A stretch of DNA of 64,000 nucleotides from Ustilago trichophora (GCA_900323505.1 OOIN01000043.1:310001-374000); one strand, 5' to 3'. Shown: positions 21,588-33,872, counted from the stretch's first letter. The notes: generated by a model from the sequence alone, not told the origin. Numbers and translations are program-made.

Positions 21588-21937
21588 CCAGCGCAGTGTT
21601 GTTGTCGAGCGTAGGCGTTTGTTGTAATACCATGTCATGCATCTAGAGCTCGGTTCAAATTGTTGGTGTCAATTTACTCAAAGTAGCTGGTGAGATTCAG
21701 TCTGATGATGAACAAGATAGATGTTCCGATCGGATCCAGAAACAAGCAATCGAGTGCATCGTGATCCTTATTCACGCACACCCTACAACAACACAAGGGC
21801 AAATTGCCGCCTGCGCAGAGTAACTGGGAATCAGGAAAGCTGTATTGCAAAAGCAAAGCTGCGTTAGGCGGACGACAGCTGCCGAAAGAACAAAACAAAA
21901 GAACAAATTGATACTGTAATAAAAAGTGATTTTTTCC
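21588..21937. other. convergent 3' spacer BOS1 / PSST
   Basis: 350 nt between convergent stops. It contains one TACTGTA at 21912 and AT-rich sequence fitting 3' ends. No gene was recognised. Confidence 0.4.
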
Positions 21938-22946
21938 TTACTTGCGGTACCAAAGGGTAGTCTTCCTGTTCCTCCTGATCTTCCTGTGAAGCTGCAAGAA
22001 ACCGTAGAGCAGCGCCTCTGCGGTAGGTGGGCAGCCTGGCACGTACAGGTCAACGGGTACAATCCTGTCACAACCCCTGACGACCGAGTACGAGTAGTGG
22101 TAGTATCCACCACCGTTCGCACACGAACCCATCGAGATGACCCATCGAGGTTCGGGCATCTGGTCGTACACCTTCCTCAGCGCAGGAGCCATCTTGTTGG
22201 TGAGGGTACCAGCGACGATCATGCAATCCGACTGACGGGGCGAGGCACGGAAGACGACTCCGAGACGATCCTGGTCGTATCGCGCACCGGCGACGTGCAT
22301 CATCTCTACGGCACAGCAGGCGAGACCGAAGGTCATGGGCCAGAAACTCGACTGACGCGCCCAGTTGGCCATCTTGTCCATCGAGGAAAGGACGTACTCG
22401 ACACCGTTCTTGGGGGTCTCGAGAGACAGCTGGTTCGAAGAGCGGTTGGCGACAGACATGAGTGGGACGGGACCGTCAGGACCTGCATCCTTGGCGGGCG
22501 CAGAGGAGGAAATGCTGCGGGTGGAGGAAGCGGGCTTTGAGGGGCCGGCAGTGATAGCAGAGGCGGCGGCGACCTTGGGGACCGACTTGATGGTCGAGGT
22601 TTGGAACGAGCGAGTCAAAGCCATGGTAGGCTTAGCGGAAAGGCCTGCAATTGTTGTCAAAAGAAATCGAAGTGGAGTGCGCATCATGGTGGTTGTTGGT
22701 GTCGGTATGGTCAAGTTAGTGTAGATATGAGCGTACGACGCGTGGCAGAAATCGATGGCGAGATAGCGTGGAAGAGAGGTCGGTTGAGATGCGAATGCAA
22801 AGAAAGATGCAGAGCAAAGAGGTTGAATGGAAGAAGATTCGACATCAGTATCACAAAGACTTCCGGGTGGTTCTATTTGCCATGCCACACTTGGGCTCTA
22901 CTGCTTGATACATACCGACTCGGGAAAGCGAGCGAAGAGCAGCCAT
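21938..22946 (-). CDS. NDUFS7: mitochondrial complex I 20-kDa (PSST) subunit
   Basis: 245-residue subunit carrying iron-sulfur cluster N2, the last before ubiquinone. Exon 1 is 22916-22946 (31 nt, [10 protein letters not shown] plus one base) and exon 2 is 21938-22644. The 271-nt intron runs GTATGT...TTGCAG, and its removal gives R-V-G-L-S-A-K-P-T in frame. This yields a normal mitochondrial presequence; the alternative ATGs at 22687/22684 lie inside the proposed intron. Cluster ligands are visible: [19 protein letters not shown] and [11 protein letters not shown]. The core from [17 protein letters not shown] to the terminal TTLWYRK is highly conserved. Residues about 20-75 are an Ala/Ser-rich presequence and linker. 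The spliced start is an inference from frame and splice signals. Confidence 0.93.
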
Positions 22947-24012
22947 CTTGAATGACGGAGAAAGGTGACGACGACGACGAGAAGAAGTGGTGGTGGCGTC
23001 GATGATATGGATGAACGACGTCAAAGCTCAACATCAAAAGCGTGTGGTTGCGGGCTGCAGCCTCTTTCGCTGATCGCATTACCAATCATTGACGAAATTC
23101 GGATCCGTTTGGCGCGCGTCGAACTTCGATTCGTGCGAAAAGGAAGTCTTCAAGATGTTAACTTTACAGCATACAACACACGTCAAAAAGTGCAGAGCGG
23201 CTGTGAGACTTGCCAGAGTAACAGTCATATAGGCAGCAAAAAAACTGGATTCCCATTACCGAAATCTTTCGCTGTGTCACAACGTGAGAGCAAATCGGCT
23301 GTCTCGGCCTTCCACTCAAAACCCTTTGCGAGCCGCTTTGCTGCCGACTGTTACCACCCCCGTTCTTTGAAGTGCCTTCTCTTCGCCACATCATCTACCG
23401 CATTGTTCTCGCTACCGCTGCTTTTGCAGAGCCGAGCAAGATGGAGGCGTGACCAAAAGCCAAAACTCTTTCTCTGTCTGCTTTTGCGAGGCGGCTCACT
23501 GTTGCATTGCTAAGCAAGGTTTGTGCATGTGGCAGCGCATTGCGTGCCTTGCCAAGAGTGTGAACCTACGTGCCATGCCAATGGCAGATCTACCGAGACC
23601 TCATTTAAACAGCCACGTTTCATCGCTTCACCATTGCTCTTTTCCAGAACAGAAGGTTTGGGAGGAATGATCATGTATATATGGGCAAGGCAAAGGTGAA
23701 AGGGGGTGGCGAGGTAAAGCAACACAAACTGGAAGGAGGTCTACGTCTATTCCTGAGTGCCACTTGCACACCATTCTACCCAGATTAGCTACAGATACTG
23801 CTTCTAGACCTACTGTACTGAAATACAGGTCTGACAGGATGACACTCGAACTCAGCAAATCCTCTTCATGCTCCAATCTTTGGGCAAGAGGCTCTTTCGG
23901 AAGGAGCTTCAACCAGAGCAAGGCACACACCTCTGTGTGTGCAATGTTTGGTGGTAGGAGGTACAAGGTTACAAATAAGAATTAGAGGTACAAATGAGTA
24001 CAATAGGCTGCA

Positions 24013-24098
24013 GCGTATGCAAGGTATGCTGCTGTGTGAGACGGATTTGTTTTACCGTTCTGCTTTGCTAGGTGAGCTGGCTACCTCCTTGCATACGC
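24013..24098. repeat. 12-bp inverted repeat with 62-nt loop
   Basis: GCGTATGCAAGG at 24013-24024 and its exact reverse complement CCTTGCATACGC at 24087-24098. It could form a stem-loop. Confidence 0.8.
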
Positions 24099-24467
24099 TC
24101 CCGAGGCCTTGCTACTCCCATCTCTTCGCTCCTCAGCATAATGTTGGTATCGATTGGATGCTCACTGCATATCTTTTGCCCCTGAGCTCTATTTGATGGT
24201 GACAAGGACGGATCTGGGTGGGATGGTCGAGGGCGAGACGGGACGTGCTGCATCTACGGGGTTGTTGGCGAGCCTTTTTGCCGGTCAAGTTGCGCTGATA
24301 CTTTTACAGACCGCCGACAAGTCATGTCCAGAACCACAATTAGCGAGGAAGGGTGGCTCTCAATAGCAATCTCTTCATGCTCTCAGCCTTACGTGAAAGC
24401 TCAAGGTGAAGAAAGTAAAGAAGCAGGTCGTTGTCGAAAGTTGGACAGGAGCGAAAGTCAAACAGAG

Positions 24468-24501
24468 ACCCTAGGGCAATGAACATTCCCTTCCCTAGGG
24501 T
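24468..24501. repeat. paired CCCTAGGG palindromes forming a 9-bp inverted repeat
   Basis: ACCCTAGGG at 24468-24476 and CCCTAGGGT at 24493-24501, 16 nt apart. Each contains the self-complementary octamer CCCTAGGG. Confidence 0.8.
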
Positions 24502-25621
24502 TCACACTCTATCCCATTTGCACGTCAGTCCCTGTCCCAAGTGACCCTGAACGCCAGGCTATCATCATTGGCATCATCCGACCGCGGCTCTACCTCAAGC
24601 TCCGTAGCGAGGAACATCTTTGTGCAAAGCCACTGTGTGTCATCTGCTTGCTCAGGTAATCATTTGCCAAGGGGTGCATGGAATCACTCATGCCTCACCT
24701 GGTCTCGCCTCACAGCTGCATTCGGGCTGACAGCTTCCAAAGAGCAGCAGCAGCAGCAGCAACAAAACAAGGTTTTGACAGCTAGCCTATGCAATTGAGT
24801 AGGCTCACCTTGCATGCCACTCTTGTTTGCGGCATTCTTGCAATAGCAGGTAGTTTGTAAGGATTAGAAAAGTTGAGCCAGGCGAGAAGCGCATACAGCT
24901 GAACGGAGAAGCGAGCAGCATAAAGTGCGTCTAAGCTCTGGCTCTGATGTTCAGAAGCTGCCATTTGGTCAACTCCTTCTCAAAGTTGCAGGTAACAACC
25001 CAAAGCTGAGCAGCAACCTTGACAGCAAGAGGTGAGTTACGCAAGTCAAGGGCCAGAAAAAGAAAGCTGCAAGGAGGAGAGGGAAGGGCGCTAAAATGGC
25101 TTGTGCGAAAAGATTGCCAAGTTACAATTAGATAGCTGCAGTGTTCTTGCGCTCGCTTGGCTCGATAGCCGCTCCTCATCCTTTCCCTGGCTTTGCCGTC
25201 CGTCAGATCGTATTGGGCCAGTCTGAGGATGGGGGAAAGCCCTAACCTTATCTTACTTTCGGTCAAGAACCAACCGTGACACAAACCGTGACCAGATCAT
25301 CATCCAGATTCGATTGTACTCCATTCAAGCTCAGCAATGCGCACAGCCGTACTCTATCTCACACTAGCCAAAGACGGGCGTTGGAGCGCTAGTCCAATCC
25401 AAACGGAGGATTACATTTTACCACCTCTGTCTCCGACGACACACATAGAAGAGCAGAGCAGAAGAGTAGAAGAAAGGGAGAAGAGGAAGGGAGAATTAGT
25501 ATGTTCACATCCGCTCAGACAAGATTGCGAAGTTTGAACTCAAAAATATGCACAACACAGAAAATAGAGAGAGATTCCATGCTTGAAATTGGCAATTTTT
25601 AGAAATACATTCGTGGCTCCG

Positions 25622-26600
25622 TGTTACGGGACACCAAGTCCCAGTTCGAGAAAGACGCGTTGGGTATTCTCAAACTCAATTTGAGTTTGAGAAAGTAGTA
25701 GGACGGATTCTCGAGCTCAGGAAGCGCAGTCGGGAAAGCACGGCTCGACTGGTATCGAGCTGTACAACTTGATGGGAGCCAAGGGCAAGGTGCTCGACGC
25801 CATCTGCGATGGTGAGCAAGCTCTTAATGGCTCAGTAAGGTGTTAGGGGAACTGCATGCGCAAGTTGCATGCCGGCTGGAGGCCCGAGCTTGGTGCACAC
25901 GCAGGTCAAGTGCATTCACCCTTGGGCAAGTGATTATATATACTTCTTCTTCACTTGCAGTGTGGTGAGCAGAGCTCATCCACTCTACTCTTTACTTTCA
26001 TTATATCAAGAACACCTCTCAGTTGCGCTTTGTAAGCACTCTCAGTTGTACCAATTGCAATAGCAGCGCTTTGCAGTCATTCCACAGTCTGTGCTCGTCC
26101 TCAGTATAGGAGAGCCTGTCTTTGAACATTGTCAGCACCTACACTGATGCTGCGACACCTCAATCGCAGCCGGAACCTCAACTGGGGCCTGGAACCTCAA
26201 CCAGTCCACATACAGCAAGGCCGCTCCACGGCTAGGACCACTGGAGAGCACCAAGAACACTCATGCTTGATCCTAGTGGTTAGTTACATAGCTCTACCCC
26301 AAGGGCTAAGCCCATCGTGCCGTATTGCCTCTGAACGGAGTGTTCACAGGAGTTAGTTGAGCTTGAAGATCTCAGTAGGGCCTTTCTTGAAGTCGTAGTG
26401 ACATCGAGAGAACACCAGCCTCATTCTCGGACTTGGGGTTCCCCAAAGTGGGTGAGGTCGGGCAACGCACGGCACCCGCCTAAGTCTCATTTTGAGAATC
26501 ACGTTAAGGTCATTCTGGGTTTCTGTTCATCTCAAGAAACTCAAGTAACGGATATTCGAGCTCAGGCACACGACCCCTGACACTCCGCTCGAAATGTTTC
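25622..26600. mobile_element. possible decayed LTR-retroelement remnant
   Basis: The segment opens with TGTTACGGGACACC, an LTR-like TG start. It contains TATATATA (25935-25942) followed by a pyrimidine-rich stretch, and two diverged copies of an ACGGAT...TCGAGCTCAGG block (near 25703 and 26547). A short open stretch around 25725-25830 reads IELYNLMGAKGKV and continues to a stop at about 25847. No reverse transcriptase, integrase or primer-binding site was recognised, so this is a weak call. Confidence 0.3.
25667..25693. repeat. perfect 27-nt palindrome (13-bp arms)
   Basis: The left arm TTCTCAAACTCAA is followed by one T and then the exact reverse complement TTGAGTTTGAGAA. A half-related sequence (TCTCATTTTGAGA) lies near 26487. 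Confidence 0.9.
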
Positions 26601-27054
26601 CTCTCTTGCTCGGCTTCTTTCCCAATTGAGTGTGGCTTGAACGATAACATTGTGGCGATACGGTGACTAGAATAGAGTGGGGGAAAGGGGGTAGTTTGAT
26701 GAGCGGAGTGTCTGAGAGAAAGAGGGGTGATTGCCGGCAGTCTGAGTTGAAGGCGGCATCACAGTGCCATCCTGCTGGGTTTTGCCTTCGAGCTGCCCAA
26801 GATGCTGTTAGAGCCCTTGGTGGCGCTACGGTCAAGGCTTACGTCTCGGTGGTGGTGAGGGCTAGGTGATAGTGGCGTTGAGCTTTGCACATGCTGTGCA
26901 AAGGTGAAGGTGCACAGCACTCTCATGGTGGACGCGAGGCTACAGTTGCTTGAACCTAACGGAAGCGAGAGCAAAACAGTGTCATTAGAAGAAGGCTTGT
27001 GCCACTTGATAGCTTGGCTTTTTGGCCGTCCCCTTACCCGGTTGCCGACGCCCA

Positions 27055-27060
27055 TATAAG
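27055..27060 (+). promoter_or_regulatory. TATAAG box followed by CT block, orphan promoter
   Basis: CCCATATAAG followed immediately by CTCTCTCTCTCTC. This resembles a fungal core promoter, but the first ATG in good context (ACCATGGCG, about 27207) opens only seven codons (MAHSEVA). It may serve a non-coding transcript or be a relic. Confidence 0.35.
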
Positions 27061-28214
27061 CTCTCTCTCTCTCGAAAGCACCTCTGTATTGTACTGGTCA
27101 TCTTATACGCTCAGCTCTACCCATTGTCCTCTATGCCCATTGTTACGAAGATAGGACTTTTATTGGCGTCGGAATAGTAGATGACGTGAAAAAAGGCAGG
27201 GGAACCATGGCGCACTCAGAGGTTGCCTAGGCGGAGTCAAAGACCACAAATTGCAATCAATGCACGGAGCTGCACGCCACCTTTTGATTTTTTCAGATCC
27301 ACTTTCAGTACTGCGTTGATCCCTATTTCAACTGCCGAGAGCGGCTGCAAAGTCTTATTGTCCGTAATTGATGATAGCTCAGCTGCATTGTGTTGTCCAA
27401 CGGACCAAATGCAATGTGTCGGGATTATCTGGAGTGGAAAGCCTGTTTCAGTGGTTGTTTGCGGAGCAATACAGTGGCACATGCTGTTGGCGCAATTCAT
27501 TGTAGATGTTATTCTAGGGAGTGATCCGAGTTGATAAAGGGATGTATTGTACAGTAGCATGGACAGTGGAGACAAGTAAGATAGAGTATGTGCTTATTCT
27601 CAGGATAGACTTGCCGGCCCTACTGCGGATCACGTATACCTGCAACAGACGCAGTAGCCTTTTCCCGCACCATCTTACACCACCACCATGGTCGTCTTGG
27701 TGGTACAGTTTCAGCAGACCCCGCAATGCAGGATCTGGATATCGTCAGAGCTTGTGTAGCCCATTCCCCCGAGGCCAAGTGGAAACTGTGGGAGGAGCTA
27801 ACTGTGGGGAAGAGGGAGGCATGGTCCGACTCGCTTAGGCACATGTGCTTCCCCGCGTTGGCCGCCATTTCACACGCTCCCTCCTTCACCAACCTCTTTT
27901 TTTAACTCTTCTAGATCAACACAGTAAATTCATCCTCCTCACCCAGTCGCTTTACCCACGGCAACCGCCAAACCTTGGCTTCCAGCCCTTGGACGGTGTT
28001 TGCAATCATCAGTCGTTGAGCCACAAATCAAATAGGCTCAGTACTGGTGCCACGCTCTCTCTACCGGGATTTGGGTAGAAGACCAAGGACCGAAGGACGG
28101 GAAGGCAAGGATGATCTGCAGTTTGAGAAAGAGAGAGAGGTGTGGGTGAAGAGTGTAAAATTTAGGGTGCCATTTGCAAGAATTTCAACAACCAGTGACA
28201 AAAAGAGCGTTGTT

Positions 28215-28260
28215 CTCCTCTCTCTCTCTCTCTCTCTCTCTCCCTCTCTCTCTCCGTCTC
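28215..28260. repeat. (CT)n microsatellite
   Basis: Largely CT dinucleotides, interrupted near 28242 and 28255, within the gene-poor region. Confidence 0.9.
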
Positions 28261-30248
28261 GTTCCTGAAGCTCACCCCGCATTTCTGTGACCCCTGATCC
28301 CCTTCTCTTTGCCCCATTTACAGTAAACTCGCTAGGAAAATGATTCAGGTAAGCTGCTTCAACTCCGAGCCATCTTTCACCCGACCCCAACTTGAAATAG
28401 CATTTCAAAATCAACATCATCATGCGCTTGGAGATGGAGTTATGGAAAGAGTTCTCTCGAAAGAGTTAAAGCAAAAAAAGGGGGTTTCATAAATGCACAT
28501 CCAATCTAACATGGTACGACATTCCGCAAATGAAATGCCATCCAGAGAGACGAATGATTCCGAAACACGGCCCGCAACTGAAACAGACCCTTAAGAAAAG
28601 AGCGCTCCCTGAGGTCAGAGTCTCTGATCGTGAGAAAAAGCCGGGCACTTTCGCGTCACGTCACGACACGTCAAAATCCCACGCGTCTGGATGCTCGCGT
28701 AAATGGATTTCCGGAATTGAAGGAGAGGAATGCGGTTCCTAGAACGCACAGAACGAGAAAGATCGTCCCGATCGACGGCTGGAATGAGGGATGCAGATTC
28801 CCCACGCGAGCAAGTCTTCAAGGTCATCGCAAGAGAAGGGCTTCCATCGGAATGACAGCTTGATGAAGGTTCGATCGTCAAGAATAGCGACTTCGGATAG
28901 TAGGCTCGGAAAAGAGGCCAAAGGGATGCGACAGGAATGCTCCCTTTTTCCCTCACTCGCGATCTTGATTGTTGTTCTTCGGGATGATCGGCCACAATCC
29001 TATCGCTGTGTTAGTGTAGGATCATCCTTCCCCTGCTTTTGATGCATGTGATCAACACCGGAACATGCCCCACCTGGCCTTCCTTCGATCAGCAGCTCAC
29101 CATGAACCTCACCTTTTCTCAGCTAGACGATCAACAACCGACCCAGAAAACACCATATCTCGAGCTTGCGAGCCTGGCCAAACGCTGAATCAAAGCCAGC
29201 GTGCAGAATCCATGCTTAATGACGAAGCTTTCGCCGAGCTCTACTTTTGCCCTCATTTCACCTATCCTACACTCTATCTTTAGCAACTTAACCTTGTTTC
29301 CTTCTCCGACCATCAAGAGAGAGAGATGCAAAGTACTCCATGCCATGATCGGACTCGAAACGTTGTTTGCCAGCTACAGTATAGCGATAATACCATCGGC
29401 GTTGTGAAAGGACACAGGAGAGACGCCGAAGTTTTCATTCATTGGTCGCTGGCTTTTTTCTTTTTCTTTTTCTTTTTTTTTTCCCCCGAAAATTCATTTC
29501 GACGCAACCAATTTGGGCTCAGCATACCAATTGTTGCCTCATTGTGCGGATCTGAGAAGCCCGTGACGAATAAGACTCGGCGAGGAGGGAGCAATGTGCC
29601 TCAAAGCCCAGTGTGATCAGTTGGGACGATCGAGCGTACAGGTCGGAGGTCTAAATGCCTCAGAAGAGGAGAATGAGGATGCAGAAGGAGTCAGAATAGA
29701 GCTTTTCGCCGCCGCCCTTGAGTCTCTTCCGGTCCGTGAACCGAGGTGTGATCAGCTGAGTAAGGATGAGAAAACTGAGTGAGCTTGGATGACAGGAGGC
29801 AGACCGGCGATACCTGTCACGCAGTAAGGAGGTGTTATTCGGTTAGGTGTTAGTGTACGCCGGTGATATCTTGTGCACAAACAATCGTTGATAAGTTGTA
29901 CTGCAACACCCGCGTTGGTCGCTGCGACTAACTCGTCGAAGACATCACGCCGTTAGTCGATCGGCTATCACTGACGCACATCATCGCTGTGAAAGTAGAA
30001 ATGACCGAAAAGCGCAAAAAAGCAAAATCAAAGACTGTAAAACGATGGTCGCAAGAGTCTCGATAGGCGAATCTTGAGAAATGTGACCGATGTCTGCAAA
30101 CAGCGCAAGGAGGGGGGGAAATGGCACCCTCGATTCCAGCCTAGCGTGTAGATACGTGCTGCTTTGCGTAGCCGATTGAGCTCTGTCCCACGCTCTCTGC
30201 TTTGTGTACTGTATGACATGGAACTTAAGCAGCTCGCTTAACAGAAGG

Positions 30249-30267
30249 CTGCACGTCAGACGTGCAG
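30249..30267. repeat. perfect 19-nt palindrome (9-bp arms)
   Basis: CTGCACGTC, one A, then GACGTGCAG. Same design (odd centre) as the palindrome at 25667. Confidence 0.9.
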
Positions 30268-32365
30268 ACGATGGGTGCAAGGTCTGGAAGCGAACAAGCA
30301 AGCAAGTGTGCTGATTTCTTCTTGGCTCTCGAAAAAAAAAGACCAGAAGAATGCAGACCCATCCCTGCAATCGGATGCCACGGCCGGCACACATGCGTAT
30401 CTTATCGACGTTCTAGATGAGGAAAGTGCGGTTGTTTCCGAACAGCTTTCGGTAGTGATAGGCTCTCTGTGCTGCGCGAGATCGAGAAAAAAGAGAAAAA
30501 AAAAAAAAGGTGACCGAAAGGCACGTTGCAATATTGAAATTTCGGCAGCCGCTTTGAAACCTGCACTCGTGAATCGGATCCATATTGGTGACCACGCACT
30601 AGCTAGCCGGGTCTGCAGGCGACATGTCAAGAGACCGGGAATCACACCCTCCAAGAGCTGACACCCTTGCTCGATGTGGGCATAAGCGAGACGTTTCTTG
30701 CAAGCCATCTTGACCGGGCTCTCGAAGAACAAAGCCGACGGTTTCAATGCTTTTGGAAGGGTTGGACGAGAAGGAAGGGAGAGAGACGAAGGTGGACAAC
30801 GTGCGAGGAGGCAGAGCTGCAGCAGACTGCAGAGTGCGTTTGGCGGTGCGGATCGCGCCAAAACCAAAAACCAAGACCAAAGAAGAAAAAGAGGGGAAAA
30901 AAAGCCAAGTCCGAGGTCTCGCCTGGCCAACTCGCTTTTCGCTTTTGCCGCTTTCTGTGGGCAACGATTGTCGGCTGCAACTCTTCCTCTCAAGCATCGA
31001 TTGTGCCCTCTCATCCAATTCCAAAAGGTTCATAGATGAGGACCGTAGTGTGTTTGGAAAGTAACTGATGGCAAATGGGTTCCTCGGAGACGTGGTCGAG
31101 CGGTAGAAGCGTTTGAGCGAAATTTCAGAGCTGCAGGGCCAAACTAAAATTCAAGTCTATGCGTGGCTGGTCTGTCGGCGTGTCCGAGGCTGCGAAACCA
31201 GAGACACCGACCGAGCTGGATTCAGGATGATGACATCTTGTGGCTACGAAAGAGCTCAGGAGCTCGGACGACTCTCTTCCTCAGCTTGGACTCGGTGAAA
31301 TCCGTCTAGAACCGATCAAGAGGGTTGACCGACAGCTGCAGGCATCGTTATGCTGTCCTGCGGTATGTATGAGCACGAGGAAGAAAACTTTTGGACGAAT
31401 AGCGGGGTAGCTTTCTCCTTTCTTTTCACCCAGAGTCGACCAAGTAGATTTAAGTGTAAGGTTTCTGAAGTTCGATTCTGCCCTGTACTGTGCTGTACAA
31501 TCTGTATGCTGCCCGAGGTGTCGAAACTTGTTTAGGTCGAATATTGCCTCTTGTCCCCTTGCGCTTTCAGATGAGATCGACGCTGATCAACGCCGAGCAG
31601 AAGGAAGATGGTGTTGCCACGAAGATCGACAAGATGCCAAGAGGAGGGACCATGCCATTCCAAAGAGAGTAGCGTGCCAGAATGCGTTTGAAAGCGAGCA
31701 ACGAGCAAAACGTCTCTTCCGTCGAGACGAGGAGCACCTCAAACTGCAGTAACCTACAGCTACAGTACAGCACAGCAGGGCACGATCGGCACTTCCGTGT
31801 CAGTTCATGCGCGGTGTTTCGCCTCTTCAAAAAAAAATAATAAGGGAAAAAAAGGTGCAAAGTTGCGAATGGGTCACACGCCTTTGACCGTTTTTCTGTT
31901 GTCCTTTGCCAAATCCGCTCTGCCGCTGCAGCTCGCTCTCGATAGAGAGAGAGAGATGCCACTTGCCCGGATCCAGCAGCAGAGGCAAGAAGAGGCAGAG
32001 CTGCGATTGCGCTTCGTTGTCCGCCCACTTGATGCTTCCTATCGCTGTCCTCCTGCGATCGAGTGATTACAGGAAAGATTACGCCCCGCCTCGCCCAGGC
32101 ACAGTTTTTCATTTCATCTATCTCTACAGTACCAAAATCGCTCTCGCTCTCTCTCCGCTCTCCGCTCTCCGCCCGCTGCCCGAGATGGCCTCTCCCTTTC
32201 GCCCCCTTTGATGGCTTGTGCATCGGTCCGATGCCGTTGGGCTCTACAGCTTTCGACCATCTGATCTTCCTTTGAGCAATGCTGATGTTGTCGTGTGTCC
32301 TGGGTCTGCGCTATAGATTACGCTGCAGGGAAGAAGGGGCAAAGAGAGGGCGTGCACAGAGTTGC

Positions 32366-32368
<3 letters not shown>

Positions 32369-32420
<52 letters not shown>
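32369..32420. repeat. (GT)26 microsatellite
   Basis: Fifty-two nucleotides of perfect GT repeat, 1.6 kb upstream of the kinase start. Confidence 0.97.
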
Positions 32421-32423
<3 letters not shown>

Positions 32424-33097
32424 AGGAGGTCAACTACGCCTCGGCTGTGGCTCGCCTAGGAATTTCTCTCTCTTTGTGTTCCATTTTGGCAGGATTGGCA
32501 GTTGGACCTTGCTCAGACCGATCTTCGAGTTACAGTTTCAGTCCAGACCCCGGATCCTCACCTCCTTCTTTCTCTTTTGCTCCTCTCCCGCACCACACCC
32601 AGACATTCCAAAGCCAAAGGTCAAAAAGCCATAGCCAAAGCGCTTCGTCTGAAGATCAATCAAACCTGGGCGTTCAACTCATACCGCACCTTTGTCCGTC
32701 CATCAAAGTGCTTGGACTGCCACTTTTTCCGCTCCGCTCTTGCGCCCAACCTGCTGCTCTGTGTTCGCTCTCGATCCGCTCCGGATCTTTCTTGTCTTCT
32801 CAAAGCTCGTGCCTCAAACCCCTGTCCGATTCCAACGACAGCACCTAACCAACTTCTTAACGTGGACAGGCACCAAGGTGTGAAGTACTCTTGGCTCGCT
32901 CAACTGCTTGCTCGCCTGTTCGCCTGCACTCTTTCGCTGTAACCGCCGTCGCCGCCGCCGCCTTCCGCTTCAGACTTTGGCTACGATTTCCTGCATCGTC
33001 CATCCTTACTCTCTCAGCATTCTTCGCACAGTCTAATCAGTGAGCTACAGTACGACGCTAAACTTGAACTAAACCTGCAATTGCGCGCTTCCTGGAC

Positions 33098-33120
33098 CAC
33101 ACACACACACACACACACAC
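33098..33120. repeat. (CA)11 microsatellite
   Basis: Twenty-three nucleotides of CA repeat in the presumed leader or promoter of the kinase gene. A CCTG-type tetranucleotide run follows at about 33238-33263. Confidence 0.95.
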
Positions 33121-33872
33121 CTCCTTCGTGCTAACGACACCCAGCTCTCTCCTCTCCCCTCTCTCTCTGCTTGTCCACCCGTTCACTGTCCACAGGTCCG
33201 CTGCATACCTTTGCTCCGCTCTGCCTGTCCGTACCTGCTTGCCTGCCTGCCTGCCTGCCTGCCTTCCTGCCTTCCTGACGGTCTCGTTCAGCGCTTGCTT
33301 GCTCTCCGCTCGATCCTCCTGGCAAAGACCATCTTAAGCAACCTGTCCAGCAAACAGCTTCCTCTTGCTTCCCCTTCTTCATCCTTGCTTCCTACCTTCC
33401 ACAACAATACACATCATCACCACCGCCATCACCACCACTACCAAACCTGCTCACGACGCCACCACTTGTCCACGCCAAAGCTACCGCATCATTGCACCAC
33501 CTCACCTGCGCGTGACCGCCTACAGCTTTCTCTCTCTGTACGCTTACTACCGTAACATTCTCTTGACCATCTCCTCGATTTCAGCTCTCCGATTAGTCTG
33601 TCTCTCGACAGCACGCACCACAGCTGTTGCTCCCGCCCTCAATCCGACGCCTTCAATCTAGCAGCAACGTCTGGAACGTCTGTTCGCCAGCGATCGCATC
33701 AGCCTCGACCCAACAGCATCTTCATAGCTTTTGCTCAACCAACTTTCAACGCCCACCACCTCCCCTACGCTTCCAGCTTTCAACCCAAAGTCGGCCTTCC
33801 TGATCCCTGCCTATGCCCTCGACTGCTGCATAAACAGATCTCCACTGTCCTACCGCCCGGTGTCTTTCCAAG

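Larger units (their letters stand above)
22947..33872. other. gene-poor region of about 11 kb
   Basis: The distance from the PSST start to the kinase start (33989) is about 11.0 kb, against spacers mostly below 1 kb elsewhere. Open frames here stay under about 250 codons, lack family resemblance, often lack a good ATG, and overlap simple repeats. The region holds (CT)n, (GT)26 and (CA)11 repeats, perfect palindromes, at least two TATA-like boxes, nine TACTGTA/TACAGTA sites and sequence resembling retroelement debris around 25.6-26.6 kb. The last 1.7 kb (about 32.2-33.87 kb) is pyrimidine-rich and is probably promoter and 5' leader of the kinase. No tRNA or rRNA was recognised. Confidence 0.7.

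Noticed and set aside
30256..31014. 252-codon open frame on the minus strand
   Set aside because: No ATG in good context, low-complexity Phe/Leu/Ser runs, competing frames of similar size on the other strand, no family resemblance.
31086..31160. tRNA-like start: TGGTCGAGCGGT matches a tRNA box A, with ATTCAAGTC about 50 nt later resembling box B
   Set aside because: The D arm, anticodon arm and acceptor stem do not pair and the T-arm stem is absent. At best a decayed tRNA fragment.
31567..32223. 218-codon open frame on the minus strand
   Set aside because: No recognisable domain, no supporting splice or promoter signals, composition like surrounding non-coding DNA.
32279..32848. 189-codon open frame on the plus strand
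   Set aside because: It runs through the (GT)26 repeat, producing an alternating Cys-Val stretch; likely chance.
33238..33263. CCTG tetranucleotide run as a CRISPR-like or telomeric repeat
   Set aside because: Only a short simple repeat without spacers; nothing resembling telomeric TTAGGG arrays was seen in the window.
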